From assembly GCA_900552975.1 (NCBI GenBank), contig UWSL01000030.1:1-13744 (forward strand): DNA of 13,744 nt. The letters run 5' to 3'. The DNA comes from an uncultured Mycoplasmatota bacterium. GTDB taxonomy: Bacteria; Bacillota_I; Bacilli_A; RF39; UBA660. Positions 1 to 7,271 of the stretch are shown piece after piece (the stretch's first letter is position 1; every line of letters starts with the position of its first letter). The notes under the pieces are model-generated. The model did not search any database and was not told the DNA's origin. It saw only the letters and a list, made by a program, of their open reading frames with translations. A program made the position numbers and the translations under genes.

Positions 1-978
1 TAAATTTAATAAGATTTTATTATTTTTTAAAACACTTATTTTTTTTGAAGTTTCGTCAATAATCATTTTATAATTACCTAATGTATTTATCTTCATTGTA
101 TTTGAATTATGTAAGTCATATTCTTTTTCATGATAATCAAGAACAAAACCTGTTACATTATCACAGTTATTATCAAAAAGAGCCATCTTTCCTTGTCTTA
201 CCATTAAGTAATTATTTTTAAAAGGAATTATCATTTCGTATTTTGGTTTAACTAATTCACTCTCTACTGAAATAATTCCATAATTATCTTTCTCATCTTG
301 AACAATATAGTTTCCATTAATGGTTGAAATAATATTATTGTATTTACAATCAATTATTTCTTCACCTTGAAAATTTATAACTCCGAACTTATTAGATGCA
401 TCAGCTACAACTAAAGAATTAGTATTAGTATAATAAATATCATTTTTATAATAATCACCAATTAATTTAAGATTATCTACATTAACGGGTATATTATTTT
501 CTAAATTAAAAATATCAAAGCCATCGTCTTTTACTTGAACAAATCCAACTATAACATCTTCATTTCCTTGTAAAATTAAAGGTTTTATATAATCTATTTT
601 TTCAACTGTATATTTTTTTTCAATTTTATTTCCATTAAACAAATAAACATTTAAATTATTATTAATTATATTATAAAATAGGATCTTATCATCCTTTGTC
701 TTATAAATATCATTATATGAAATACCGGTTTCATTTAAATAAATTTCTTCACCTTTATCATTTACAATACCATAAATTTTATGATCCAAAATTTCTACAA
801 AATATTTATCAAATCTTAAAATTTCATAATCAGAAACATATAATTGTGACAAATTAACTTTGACTTTATCCTTTTCTTCATTTTTATCTTTATAAGTAAA
901 AACACCTAAACATAAAACTACTATCAGTAGTACTATAACAACTATAACTAACAAAATTTTATTTTTATTTTCATTCAT
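1..978 (-). CDS. Membrane-anchored WG-repeat-like protein, partial (C-terminus outside window)
   Basis: The frame is open from the ATG at 978 to the left edge (326 codons, no stop), so the C-terminus is missing. The N-terminus is a short polar stretch followed by a transmembrane segment at about residues 8-28 (ILLVIVVIVLLIVVLCLGV), with no lipobox. The rest is a soluble, presumably extracytoplasmic domain with degenerate WG-type repeats: KIYGIVNDKGEEIYL at about 67-81, KFGVINFQGEEIIDCKY at about 197-213 and NYGIISVESELVKPKY at about 232-247. WG repeats typically build beta-propeller-like surfaces. The downstream-encoded paralogue-like protein at 1049-2722 has the same architecture. The ribosome binding site is weak (GTGAT close to the ATG), and an extended -10 lies 17 bases upstream. 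The fold assignment comes from pattern reading, and the biological role is unknown. Confidence 0.8.
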   Translation of the reverse strand, partial: MNENKNKILLVIVVIVLLIVVLCLGVFTYKDKNEEKDKVKVNLSQLYVSDYEILRFDKYFVEILDHKIYGIVNDKGEEIYLNETGISYNDIYKTKDDKILFYNIINNNLNVYLFNGNKIEKKYTVEKIDYIKPLILQGNEDVIVGFVQVKDDGFDIFNLENNIPVNVDNLKLIGDYYKNDIYYTNTNSLVVADASNKFGVINFQGEEIIDCKYNNIISTINGNYIVQDEKDNYGIISVESELVKPKYEMIIPFKNNYLMVRQGKMALFDNNCDNVTGFVLDYHEKEYDLHNSNTMKINTLGNYKMIIDETSKKISVLKNNKILLNL

Positions 979-995
979 AATATCACATCATTTAA

Positions 996-1004
996 ATAAT
1001 ACCA
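996..1004 (-). promoter_or_regulatory. Extended -10 promoter for the partial WG-like gene
   Basis: On the minus strand this reads TGGTATTAT, that is TGn plus TATTAT (-10 at 996-1001), 17 bases before the ATG at 978. The -35 position falls in the stem of the preceding terminator (TTCTTT) and has no consensus. This is inferred from sequence only. Confidence 0.5.
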
Positions 1005-1009
1005 TAAAC

Positions 1010-1045
1010 CCTTAAAAAAAAGAAGATAATTTACATATCTTCTTT
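1010..1045 (-). terminator. Rho-independent terminator after the 1049-2722 gene
   Basis: The minus-strand hairpin has arms AAAGAAGAT/ATCTTCTTT (1037-1045 with 1019-1027), extendable by one more pair, and a loop of about 7 bases. It is followed by a run of eight or more T. It begins a few bases after the TAG stop at 1049-1051. The stem is A/U-rich, but both stem and U-run are clear. Confidence 0.8.
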
Positions 1046-1048
1046 CTC

Positions 1049-2722
1049 CTATTTACTTTGAACAGCAATGACTAGCTTACCGTTATTAGCAGTTGCAAAT
1101 CTACCATCTTTATAATAATGTAAAAATGCATCATCATACTCTAATTTAGAAGTCAAATCATCTTGAACAGCCTTACCATCCATATATGTTACTTCTTGAT
1201 TTTTCAAATCTACATTAATTGTTAAATTATTTAAAGTAACCACATATGTTGCATCGTCTAACTCTTTACCAGTTTCATAATCAAAATATAAAGTTGTATA
1301 TCTTGTAGTAACTGCAATTACATGTTCATATTTTAAACATCCAACAACAGAATCTTCAAGATCATAATCTTTCAAAGATATTTTTGATTTTTCAACTAAA
1401 TTTTCATCATAAACAGTTATTTCTTTTTTTATTTCATCAAATGAATAAGCCAATCCTTTATTTATATCAAAGTTAACATTTTTAATTTGAGTATACTTTC
1501 CATCACTACCTATAATATAAACATCATTTTTAACATGAGAAGTTTTATCAGAACCTGTGACAAAAACATTATCTTTTGTAAGTAAAACATATTTATCATT
1601 ATATTTTTGAGCTGCAAATGAATTAAATCCTCTTTCAGATACTCGATAATCATATCCATCTGTCGTTAATGCATTTTCAAAATCGAAATCAAATCCGGTA
1701 AATAATTTATAATTTTTATCCATTAAAGCCATTTTTTTACCTTTTCCAACCACATAGAAACCATCGTTAGCTTCAATAAAATCATATTCATAATCTATCA
1801 ATTTTTTTAATTTAGCAGTTATAAGAGCAGCTTTTTTATTTTTTACGGCCACAAAATTATTATCAGTAGTCGTTACAAGTTGTTCATAATCAAATCCTAA
1901 AACTAATTTACCGGTCTTCAAATCAATAGCGCCATACTTTTTAACTCCATCAGTAGTTTTACTTACAACAATATAATTACTTGAACTATTTATCTTATTA
2001 TAGTGACTTTCTTTGTCACCCTCAACAGTATAATCACCACAATCAATTTTCTTTTTGTTTTCAACTAAATAAACTTGACTATTTACTTTTTCATCCTCTT
2101 CTGGATCATAACCATCTACTGGATTTTTAGCATATCCTAATAAATCTCCATTATTTAAAACAATAGGCGTAAACATATAGCCTTTTTCTTCTTCCGAATA
2201 AACATTATTTATTTTACCATCTTCAAATACTTTTAACTCTAATCTATTAGAAGAGCTTTCATCATCAGAAATAAGTACTTCTAAATATAATTTACCATCA
2301 ACACCAGTATAAACACTACTATATTCAAATCCTGAATCAAATTTAGCTAACTCCTTACCATTACTATCTAAAATAGCATATATTTTATTATAATCTGTTC
2401 CTTTTGAGGAACCAGATACTAAAATATAATCACTCAAAAAACTATATGAAGCATTTGCTTTTTCATAACTAACAAACTTCAATTTATCATTTTTTGACAC
2501 TTTTTTCACTTCATTATCATCTACATTTTTGTCAGGTGCTTTATATATTTTTGTGTACCAAACAAAAGACCCTCCTAAAATAATTAAGACTAGAAATACA
2601 ATACTTAAAAATACTAAGCCCTTTCTACTCTTTTTTTTGCTTTCTTCGCTTCGTCTTTCTTTCTTAATTGAAGTTTTTTTATTATTTGTCTCATCTACAA
2701 TTTTAGCCTCTTTTTTCTTCAT
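1049..2722 (-). CDS. Membrane-anchored WG-repeat-like (beta-propeller type) protein
   Basis: The 557-residue protein starts with a highly charged cytoplasmic tail (about 34 residues, Lys/Glu/Arg-rich), followed by one transmembrane helix at about 35-56 (GLVFLSIVFLVLIILGGSF). A large extracytoplasmic region follows. It contains repeated beta-rich units of the WG-repeat kind: KIYAILDSNGKELAKF at about 113-128, KKYGAIDLKTGKLVLGFDY at about 261-279, KKAALITAKLKKLIDYEY at about 296-313 and KKMALMDKNYKLFTGFDF at about 329-346. The canonical Trp-Gly is replaced by YA/YG/AA/MA, so the match is to the repeat rhythm and not to exact residues. The start is supported by GAGGTG about 6 bases upstream of the ATG. 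It has its own promoter and terminator. The function is unknown; a sensor-like or envelope role is a guess. Confidence 0.85.
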   Translation of the reverse strand: MKKKEAKIVDETNNKKTSIKKERRSEESKKKSRKGLVFLSIVFLVLIILGGSFVWYTKIYKAPDKNVDDNEVKKVSKNDKLKFVSYEKANASYSFLSDYILVSGSSKGTDYNKIYAILDSNGKELAKFDSGFEYSSVYTGVDGKLYLEVLISDDESSSNRLELKVFEDGKINNVYSEEEKGYMFTPIVLNNGDLLGYAKNPVDGYDPEEDEKVNSQVYLVENKKKIDCGDYTVEGDKESHYNKINSSSNYIVVSKTTDGVKKYGAIDLKTGKLVLGFDYEQLVTTTDNNFVAVKNKKAALITAKLKKLIDYEYDFIEANDGFYVVGKGKKMALMDKNYKLFTGFDFDFENALTTDGYDYRVSERGFNSFAAQKYNDKYVLLTKDNVFVTGSDKTSHVKNDVYIIGSDGKYTQIKNVNFDINKGLAYSFDEIKKEITVYDENLVEKSKISLKDYDLEDSVVGCLKYEHVIAVTTRYTTLYFDYETGKELDDATYVVTLNNLTINVDLKNQEVTYMDGKAVQDDLTSKLEYDDAFLHYYKDGRFATANNGKLVIAVQSK

Positions 2723-2743
2723 AAATTCACCTCTACTTTTTAT

Positions 2744-2752
2744 ATTATATCA
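2744..2752 (-). promoter_or_regulatory. Extended -10 promoter for the 1049-2722 gene
   Basis: On the minus strand this reads TGATATAAT, a perfect TATAAT (2744-2749) with TGn. It lies 21 bases before the ATG at 2722, with the GAGGTG ribosome binding site in between. At 17-base spacing the -35 region falls in the T-run of the preceding terminator, so promoter strength would rest on the extended -10. Confidence 0.6.
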
Positions 2753-2764
2753 TTCTCATCCCAT

Positions 2765-2788
2765 AAAAAAAAGAAGATTCTACTCTTC
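2765..2788 (-). terminator. Rho-independent terminator overlapping the end of xseB
   Basis: The minus-strand hairpin has arms GAAGA/TCTTC (2784-2788 with 2773-2777), loop GTAGAA, then eight T. The loop contains the xseB TAG stop (2780-2782), and the left arm is the last codons of the gene. The stem is only about 5 base pairs, so termination may be incomplete. Confidence 0.6.
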
Positions 2789-3013
2789 AATTTCAAAATT
2801 CTCTAATTCTCCATTTTCTTTTAATATTTGATTTACTTTTTCGGTTGCATTATTTAACTTTTCACTGCAACTTTTAGCTAGTCTCATAGCTGTACTATAT
2901 TTATCTATTGCTTTATCTAAATCAACATTACCATTTTCTAATTCTTTAACAATATTTTCCAATTCAACTAATGATTCTTCAAATGTTTTTTCATTTTCGT
3001 TTTCTTTTTTCAT
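2780..3013 (-). CDS. xseB: Exodeoxyribonuclease VII small subunit
   Basis: The 77-residue protein has the XseB pattern: TFEESLVELENIVKELENG near the N-terminus, then a second helix with the conserved L-KSCSEKLNNATEKVNQIL stretch. The length is typical of the family (about 60-80 residues). XseB binds in several copies along the helical arm of XseA to form exonuclease VII, which degrades single-stranded DNA in both directions in the cytoplasm. The ATG at 3013 has GGGAG about 6 bases upstream and lies only 3 bases past the xseA TAA, the usual coupled xseA-xseB arrangement. The C-terminus is acidic (ENFEIEE). Confidence 0.95.
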   Translation of the reverse strand: MKKENENEKTFEESLVELENIVKELENGNVDLDKAIDKYSTAMRLAKSCSEKLNNATEKVNQILKENGELENFEIEE

Positions 3014-3016
3014 AAT

Positions 3017-4345
3017 TTACTCCCTTTCACTTACTATCGCTTTTATCTTTCCTTCATGTAATCTTATTTCAAGTATATCTTTTTCTTTAACATCTTTACT
3101 ACTTTTTATAATTTTTCCATTCATCGATACTAAACTATATCCATTATTTAAAATATTAAGTGGATTTAATAATTCTAATTTATTAACTAACAAATTATAA
3201 CGATACTTTCCATTATCTAAATAACTTACAACTATCTTCTGTAATTGTTCTACATAATTATTTAATTTTTCTTGTTTAATCATATATAAAGACAACGGAT
3301 TTTTTAGAACAAAACTATCTTTAACATGATTTAATTTAATTCTACTTTCATTTAATTTATTAGTAATATACTTATTAAGAATATCTATATAACCATCCAA
3401 TTTTTGTTCCTTCACTTCATATAAAGCTAATGGATTTCTTAATACGTAAGATTCTTTTAAATGTTCCAATTTTTTATTATTTAGATTTAATAAATTATTT
3501 ATACTTTCATTTACCCTTATTTTATATTGATTAATTAAATTATTAACATCAACTAAATTAGGTACAGCCATCTCTGCTGCTCCCGTTGGTGTTGGCGCAC
3601 GTAAATCAGCAACAAAATCAGCTATTGTAAAATCAACTTCATGCCCTACCGCAGAAATTACAGGAATTTTAGATGCATAAATAGCTCGCGCTACACATTC
3701 TTCATTAAAAGCCCATAAATCTTCAATAGAGCCTCCACCTCGACCACAAATCAAAACATCTAAATCAAAGTCCTGTGCTCTTTGAAGCTGATAAACAATA
3801 CTTTCTTTTGCGCCAACTCCTTGAACTAAAGCCGGAAATAATATAGTTTGACATATTGGATATCTACGCTTTATTGTACTTAAAATATCACGAATTGCTG
3901 CTCCTGTACTAGCTGTTATAATCCCTATTTTTCTAGGATATTTAGGAATAGGTCTCTTATGTTCTAAATCAAATAACCCTTCAGCTTTTAATTTATTTTT
4001 TAATTTTTCATATTCCAAATATAAATTACCTATTCCATCCAAATCCATTTGTTCAACATAGATTTGATAACCACCTGTTGCTTCATAAACCGTAACTCTT
4101 CCACAAACTAAAACTTTCATTCCATCTTCCGGTTCAAATAATAATTTACTAGCTGCAGAAGAAAACATTACTGCTGCAATACGACTATTTTCATCTTTCA
4201 AAGTAAAATAAAGATGACCACGAGTATGATGTTTATAATTACTAATTTCTCCTTTAATATAAACTCTATTCAATTCTGGTTTATTATCAAACATATTTTT
4301 TATTGCTCTATTTAAAGCTGTAATACTATAATACTTAATATCCAT
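3017..4345 (-). CDS. xseA: Exodeoxyribonuclease VII large subunit
   Basis: The 442-residue XseA, the catalytic subunit of exonuclease VII, has normal length. An N-terminal OB-fold (about 1-100; VYIKGEISNYKHHTRGHLYF) binds single-stranded DNA. The nuclease domain follows, with family motifs GIITASTGAAIRDI (141-154), GRGGGSIEDLWAFNEE (201-216) and AVGHEVDFTIADFVADLRAPTP (232-253). The C-terminal helical arm carries an exact 45-residue repeat: VLRNPLALY at 301, VLKNPLSLY at 346 and ELLNPLNIL at 391, the last leading into the conserved NGYSLV. These segments are where XseB packs in known structures. The ATG at 4345 follows GGTGGG. It is transcribed with xseB from its own promoter. In Bacillus, nusB, folD, xseA and xseB are close; here folD is absent and a transglutaminase-like gene sits between nusB and xseA. 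Confidence 0.97.
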   Translation of the reverse strand: MDIKYYSITALNRAIKNMFDNKPELNRVYIKGEISNYKHHTRGHLYFTLKDENSRIAAVMFSSAASKLLFEPEDGMKVLVCGRVTVYEATGGYQIYVEQMDLDGIGNLYLEYEKLKNKLKAEGLFDLEHKRPIPKYPRKIGIITASTGAAIRDILSTIKRRYPICQTILFPALVQGVGAKESIVYQLQRAQDFDLDVLICGRGGGSIEDLWAFNEECVARAIYASKIPVISAVGHEVDFTIADFVADLRAPTPTGAAEMAVPNLVDVNNLINQYKIRVNESINNLLNLNNKKLEHLKESYVLRNPLALYEVKEQKLDGYIDILNKYITNKLNESRIKLNHVKDSFVLKNPLSLYMIKQEKLNNYVEQLQKIVVSYLDNGKYRYNLLVNKLELLNPLNILNNGYSLVSMNGKIIKSSKDVKEKDILEIRLHEGKIKAIVSERE

Positions 4346-4360
4346 ATTCCCACCATACCC

Positions 4361-4389
4361 ATTATACCAAACAATAGTTTGTAACTCAA
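4361..4389 (-). promoter_or_regulatory. Promoter of xseA-xseB (with -35 and extended -10)
   Basis: On the minus strand: TTGAGT (4384-4389), 17-base spacer, TATAAT (4361-4366) preceded by TGG (extended -10). It lies 15 bases before the xseA ATG. The -35 hexamer contains the TGA stop of the upstream gene (4386-4388). The spacer holds an inverted repeat, CAAAC-4-GTTTG (4368-4381). This is one of the best promoter matches in the window. Confidence 0.65.
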
Positions 4390-5390
4390 TATCTTATCTG
4401 TAATTTTTTTGTAAAACCATCTGCAAAATCACTAAAACGATCTTCTCTCTTAATACCTAGATTTCTTTCTAGTAATTCATCAAGTAATAAATTAGTATCA
4501 CCAAAAAACAAAAAACTATCATCAGTTTCTAAAAAATAATAAACATTGTTCTCATCTGTAATAATAAACAATTTATAATAAACTATTTCATTTTTTAAAT
4601 TACAAAGAGTTAATGATTTATAATTACTACGCTTAACATCAAAGAAAACTTGTTCACCTAGTTTATTAATAAGTTGCTTTTTTTCAACCGGTGTATTAAC
4701 AGAATTAATTCCTTTTAATCTTTGCAATAAAGCTAAACGATAATTTATATCATCTGCGGAAAATTTTCCAACTATTCCAGTATTATTTTTTATTCTTTTA
4801 TGCACTGAATCAGCTATTTTCTTAATTCTTTCATCAGGAATTATTTTACGATTAGTTTTTTGATAAACTTTTAAAATTGTATTTTCTAAATCTTCTTTTT
4901 CTCTTTCTGTTGCAAATTCATTTAAAGGATTAGATCCTGATATCAAAGAAAATTGTTTTATTTTAAAGCCACTTTTTATATTAGTTAAATCCGATAAAAA
5001 ATATTGATGATCCCAAACTCCATATATTGTAGCATCTGCTACATATGTAATATTATCAATTTCTAAAGCTACATAATAATGGGCTTCTTCACTTACTACC
5101 TTTGCTTTTATTCCATAACGTTTCAATAATTTAACATATATTGTAGCCCATTCACTACATATTACATAATTTTTTAATAAATTTACATTAACAAAACCTA
5201 ATGTTTTTCTATAATCTCTATAAAAATCATATTGTTCATTATATTTTAAAACATTTCCCAATAACAAATATAAATTAATAGCTTGTTCTAACTTATTATC
5301 TAAAGGAATCATTTTTTCATCAACATAATTTATTATTTCTTCGTCTACTAACCGACGAATTTTTTTTAAAAAACCCTCTATTTTTTCCAT
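4386..5390 (-). CDS. Transglutaminase-like superfamily protein
   Basis: The 334-residue cytoplasmic-looking protein has no signal peptide or membrane helix. The middle carries a papain-like transglutaminase core with a plausible Cys-His-Asp triad: Cys78 in NYVICSEWATIY, His104 in EEAHYYVALE and Asp119 in YVADATIYGVWD. This is the order and spacing of transglutaminase-like/protease folds. The flanking N-terminal helical region and the C-terminal 150 residues (YYKLFIITDENNVYYFLETDD) are not recognised. Family members can be peptidases, acyltransferases or transamidases, and the substrate cannot be read here. The ATG at 5390 has only a weak ribosome binding site. It lies just after the nusB terminator, and I do not see a convincing promoter for it. 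No terminator separates it from xseA, so it may read into xseA-xseB. Confidence 0.8.
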   Translation of the reverse strand: MEKIEGFLKKIRRLVDEEIINYVDEKMIPLDNKLEQAINLYLLLGNVLKYNEQYDFYRDYRKTLGFVNVNLLKNYVICSEWATIYVKLLKRYGIKAKVVSEEAHYYVALEIDNITYVADATIYGVWDHQYFLSDLTNIKSGFKIKQFSLISGSNPLNEFATEREKEDLENTILKVYQKTNRKIIPDERIKKIADSVHKRIKNNTGIVGKFSADDINYRLALLQRLKGINSVNTPVEKKQLINKLGEQVFFDVKRSNYKSLTLCNLKNEIVYYKLFIITDENNVYYFLETDDSFLFFGDTNLLLDELLERNLGIKREDRFSDFADGFTKKLQIRY

Positions 5391-5414
5391 TTTATTACAT
5401 CTTTTCTCTTATAA

Positions 5415-5449
5415 ATTAAAAAAATATAATCTAACTTTAGACTATATTT
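5415..5449 (-). terminator. Rho-independent terminator after nusB
   Basis: The minus-strand hairpin has arms AAATATAGTCTAA/TTAGATTATATTT (5437-5449 with 5422-5434), 13 pairs with one G-U and a very short loop, so the apex pair probably opens. It is followed by a T-run. The nusB TAG stop (5442-5444) lies inside the left arm. Confidence 0.75.
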
Positions 5450-5843
5450 CATTATTAATTTTATCTAATACTGCATTTATAATCTTTCTGACATTGTCAT
5501 CACTATATTTTTTAGCCAGTTCAATTGCTTCATTAATAGCAACAATATTTGGTGTATCTTCTTCATATAATAATTCATAAATACCCATTCTTAAAATTGC
5601 AGCTCCTGTTTTATCAATTCGATTAATAGTCCAGTCATTCATTTTTTCATTAGCTAGCTCATCAATCTCATTTTTATGTGTCATAACACCATAAACAATA
5701 TTTCTAGCAAATTCATTATCTATTTCTAAATTATCACTAATCAAATTTTCAATATTAAAATCAACTTTATTATTTTCCATAATATCAATTTGATATAAAA
5801 TAACCATTGCTTTTTCTCTTAATTCACTTCTAGATTTTCCCAT
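5442..5843 (-). CDS. nusB: Transcription antitermination/rRNA maturation factor NusB
   Basis: The 133-residue NusB has typical length. With NusE (S10) it binds boxA RNA and joins NusA/NusG in rRNA antitermination. Visible family features are the N-terminal SRSELREKAMVILYQIDI helix, the WTINRIDKTGAAILRMGIYELLY core and the C-terminal NIVAINEAIELAKKYSDDN followed by KIINAVLD. I place the start at the ATG at 5843 (MGKSRSEL), because GAGAGGTG lies about 6 bases upstream. A longer TTG-started frame from 5873 would place this ribosome binding site inside the coding region. An extended -10 overlaps that extra stretch. The upstream neighbour is the MazF-like repeat gene, whose stop is only about 55 bases away. 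Confidence 0.95.
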   Translation of the reverse strand: MGKSRSELREKAMVILYQIDIMENNKVDFNIENLISDNLEIDNEFARNIVYGVMTHKNEIDELANEKMNDWTINRIDKTGAAILRMGIYELLYEEDTPNIVAINEAIELAKKYSDDNVRKIINAVLDKINNEI

Positions 5844-5861
5844 ACTTGCACCTCTCAAAAA

Positions 5862-5870
5862 ATTATAACA
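5862..5870 (-). promoter_or_regulatory. Extended -10 promoter of nusB
   Basis: On the minus strand this reads TGTTATAAT, with -10 TATAAT at 5862-5867, 18 bases before the chosen ATG. The -35 position (TATTCT) is poor. No clear terminator lies between the upstream gene's stop at 5899 and this site, so nusB may also be reached by readthrough. Confidence 0.55.
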
Positions 5871-5898
5871 CAATTTACTAATTTAGAATATCTTTTTC

Positions 5899-7191
5899 CT
5901 AACCTTCATACATTTTTATTAAATTAGGAATATAAGAACGTGTCATATAACTAGAATAAGTATCTTTCATTGAATTTAATATTTCTAAGAATGTCTTTTT
6001 ACCTAAAACACCACGTTTTTTTATTCCTTTTGATGGCGCTTCAACTACATATAATTTACCTTCTAAATATTTTTCAAGATCAAGTAATAAACATATGTCT
6101 TGATCCCTAGCTATTATTACATAATCCTTATTATCAGCTAAATTAGTTACAATAAATCCTAACGAACCATATTTAACTTTTTCTTCTTCATCGCAATCAC
6201 ATAAATCATTAACATCATTATAAGCTGGAACTGCAGTAAATGCTTTCATTAAAGAGTCTATATAAATTTTTTCTTTTTCAGAAGCACCATACTTAGGCTT
6301 AAAATCTTTAGAACTTTTTGGTATTGTTATTGTCTCTTCAAATAATGCTTTAAATTTCTTACCATTTATTACAATATCTCTTTTTTTATTTTTAGAATCT
6401 TTCGATGCTAATTTAAACGCTTGATAAGCATTTTCTAATTCTTCATAGATATAATAAAAATTACCATTTTGAACTACACTTCCAACATGCATACTCTTAT
6501 GAAATTGAACTTCTTCAGCATACTTTTCAAGTAATGACTTTAAAGTTTGTAACGTTTGTGCATCAACTGCACCAAGTTTTATAAGCACTTCATTTTTAGA
6601 AATTTCTCTAAAATTTTGTAAACTTGTATAATAATCTTTATTATCAAAAAAGATATTAGTTTTACCTTGACTGCTCATTGGTAAAACCCCATATTTATCT
6701 TCCATACTAGAAAGAACTAAATATTTTTTATCATTATTTTTAACTACATCTCCACAATTAATACTATCTTCTTTTTTCACACATCTTTTCATTTTATCAA
6801 CAATTCTTAAATAATCTTGTTCATTAAGTTTTCCTTCTTTACTTAAAACTAAATGTTCTTTCATCAAACAACTTTGAAAAAATGAAAAATATATATCTTT
6901 TTCTAAATCATATTCTAAAGCATCTATTCTAAAATAACTATATTTAGAACTATTATCTGGAACATCACTCGTTCCATATAAACAATGAATTTCTTTTTCA
7001 TTTTGGTTTAAAACTAAAAAATAACCTGTTCTATGATCAAGTGGTAATTTTCTTTTTTCTTGATTATTAGTATATCTTTTACCATATATAATATCTCCGA
7101 AATTAAAATCTCCATTACTTATTTCTATATTATTTAAATCTATATTATTATCTTGTAAAGTTGTTTTCAACTTTTTTTCTGTCTTTTCCAT
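5899..7191 (-). CDS. Unknown protein with four MazF/PemK-like tandem repeats
   Basis: The protein has 430 residues from the ATG at 7191, chosen because AGGAGG sits 5 bases upstream; an in-frame ATG 18 bases earlier would put that site inside the gene. It has no signal peptide or membrane helix. I see four degenerate units, each opening with a 'G-D/S-hydrophobic' strand and closing with a 'K-x-G-x-(L/V)' turn plus a helix: unit 1 about 31-137 (FGDIIYGKRY ... EGKLNEQDYLRIVDKMK), unit 2 about 144-225 (CGDVVKNNDKKYLVLS ... KLGAVDAQTLQTLKSLLEKY), unit 3 about 234-318 (VGSVVQNGNFYYIYE ... KYGASEKEKIYIDSLMKAF) and unit 4 about 339-412 (YGSLGFIVTNL ... RGVLGKKTFLEILNSMK). This is the strand/turn rhythm of the MazF/PemK SH3-like barrel. 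No antitoxin gene is adjacent. The repeat reading is by eye; nuclease activity is not implied. Confidence 0.75.
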   Translation of the reverse strand: MEKTEKKLKTTLQDNNIDLNNIEISNGDFNFGDIIYGKRYTNNQEKRKLPLDHRTGYFLVLNQNEKEIHCLYGTSDVPDNSSKYSYFRIDALEYDLEKDIYFSFFQSCLMKEHLVLSKEGKLNEQDYLRIVDKMKRCVKKEDSINCGDVVKNNDKKYLVLSSMEDKYGVLPMSSQGKTNIFFDNKDYYTSLQNFREISKNEVLIKLGAVDAQTLQTLKSLLEKYAEEVQFHKSMHVGSVVQNGNFYYIYEELENAYQAFKLASKDSKNKKRDIVINGKKFKALFEETITIPKSSKDFKPKYGASEKEKIYIDSLMKAFTAVPAYNDVNDLCDCDEEEKVKYGSLGFIVTNLADNKDYVIIARDQDICLLLDLEKYLEGKLYVVEAPSKGIKKRGVLGKKTFLEILNSMKDTYSSYMTRSYIPNLIKMYEG

Positions 7192-7215
7192 AATGCCTCC
7201 TAATTGCATATTCCT

Positions 7216-7243
7216 ATTATACAGAATTCTAAAAATTCCACAA
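7216..7243 (-). promoter_or_regulatory. Promoter of the MazF-like repeat gene
   Basis: On the minus strand: TTGTGG (7238-7243), 16-base spacer, TATAAT (7216-7221). It lies 24 bases before the ATG at 7191 and directly after a terminator. The spacer contains the 8-base palindrome AGAATTCT (7223-7230). There is no exact TGn element here. Confidence 0.55.
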
Positions 7244-7244
7244 T

Positions 7245-7269
7245 AAAAAAATGTCTTTTGGACACTTTT
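7245..7269 (-). terminator. Rho-independent terminator after the mutS-linked unknown gene
   Basis: The minus-strand hairpin has arms AAAAGTGTC/GACATTTTT (7261-7269 with 7247-7255), nine pairs with one G-U, loop of 5, then a T-run. It begins 2 bases after the TAA stop at 7272-7274. Confidence 0.8.
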
Positions 7270-7271
7270 TA

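Noticed and set aside
2529..2831. Plus-strand 100-residue open frame
   Set aside because: It is antisense to the N-terminal region of the WG-like gene and the end of xseB. Its Phe/Ser/Leu-rich composition is what the complement of Lys/Glu-rich coding gives. It has no ribosome binding site or promoter.
4386..4388. TGA as tryptophan (mycoplasma-type code)
   Set aside because: TGG encodes Trp throughout. Reading through the TGA codons at 4386 and 12298 adds only a few residues before another stop.
5844..5873. Longer NusB starting at a TTG (MCYNFLRGAS...)
   Set aside because: The extra ten codons contain the extended -10 and the strong GAGAGGTG ribosome binding site of the ATG at 5843.
5899..7191. 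Active MazF toxin or toxin-antitoxin locus
   Set aside because: The repeats are degenerate, the protein is far longer than MazF, no antitoxin-like gene is adjacent, and the neighbours are core genes.
7192..7209. Upstream in-frame ATG for the MazF-like repeat gene (MQLGGI...)
   Set aside because: These codons contain the AGGAGG that serves the ATG at 7191.
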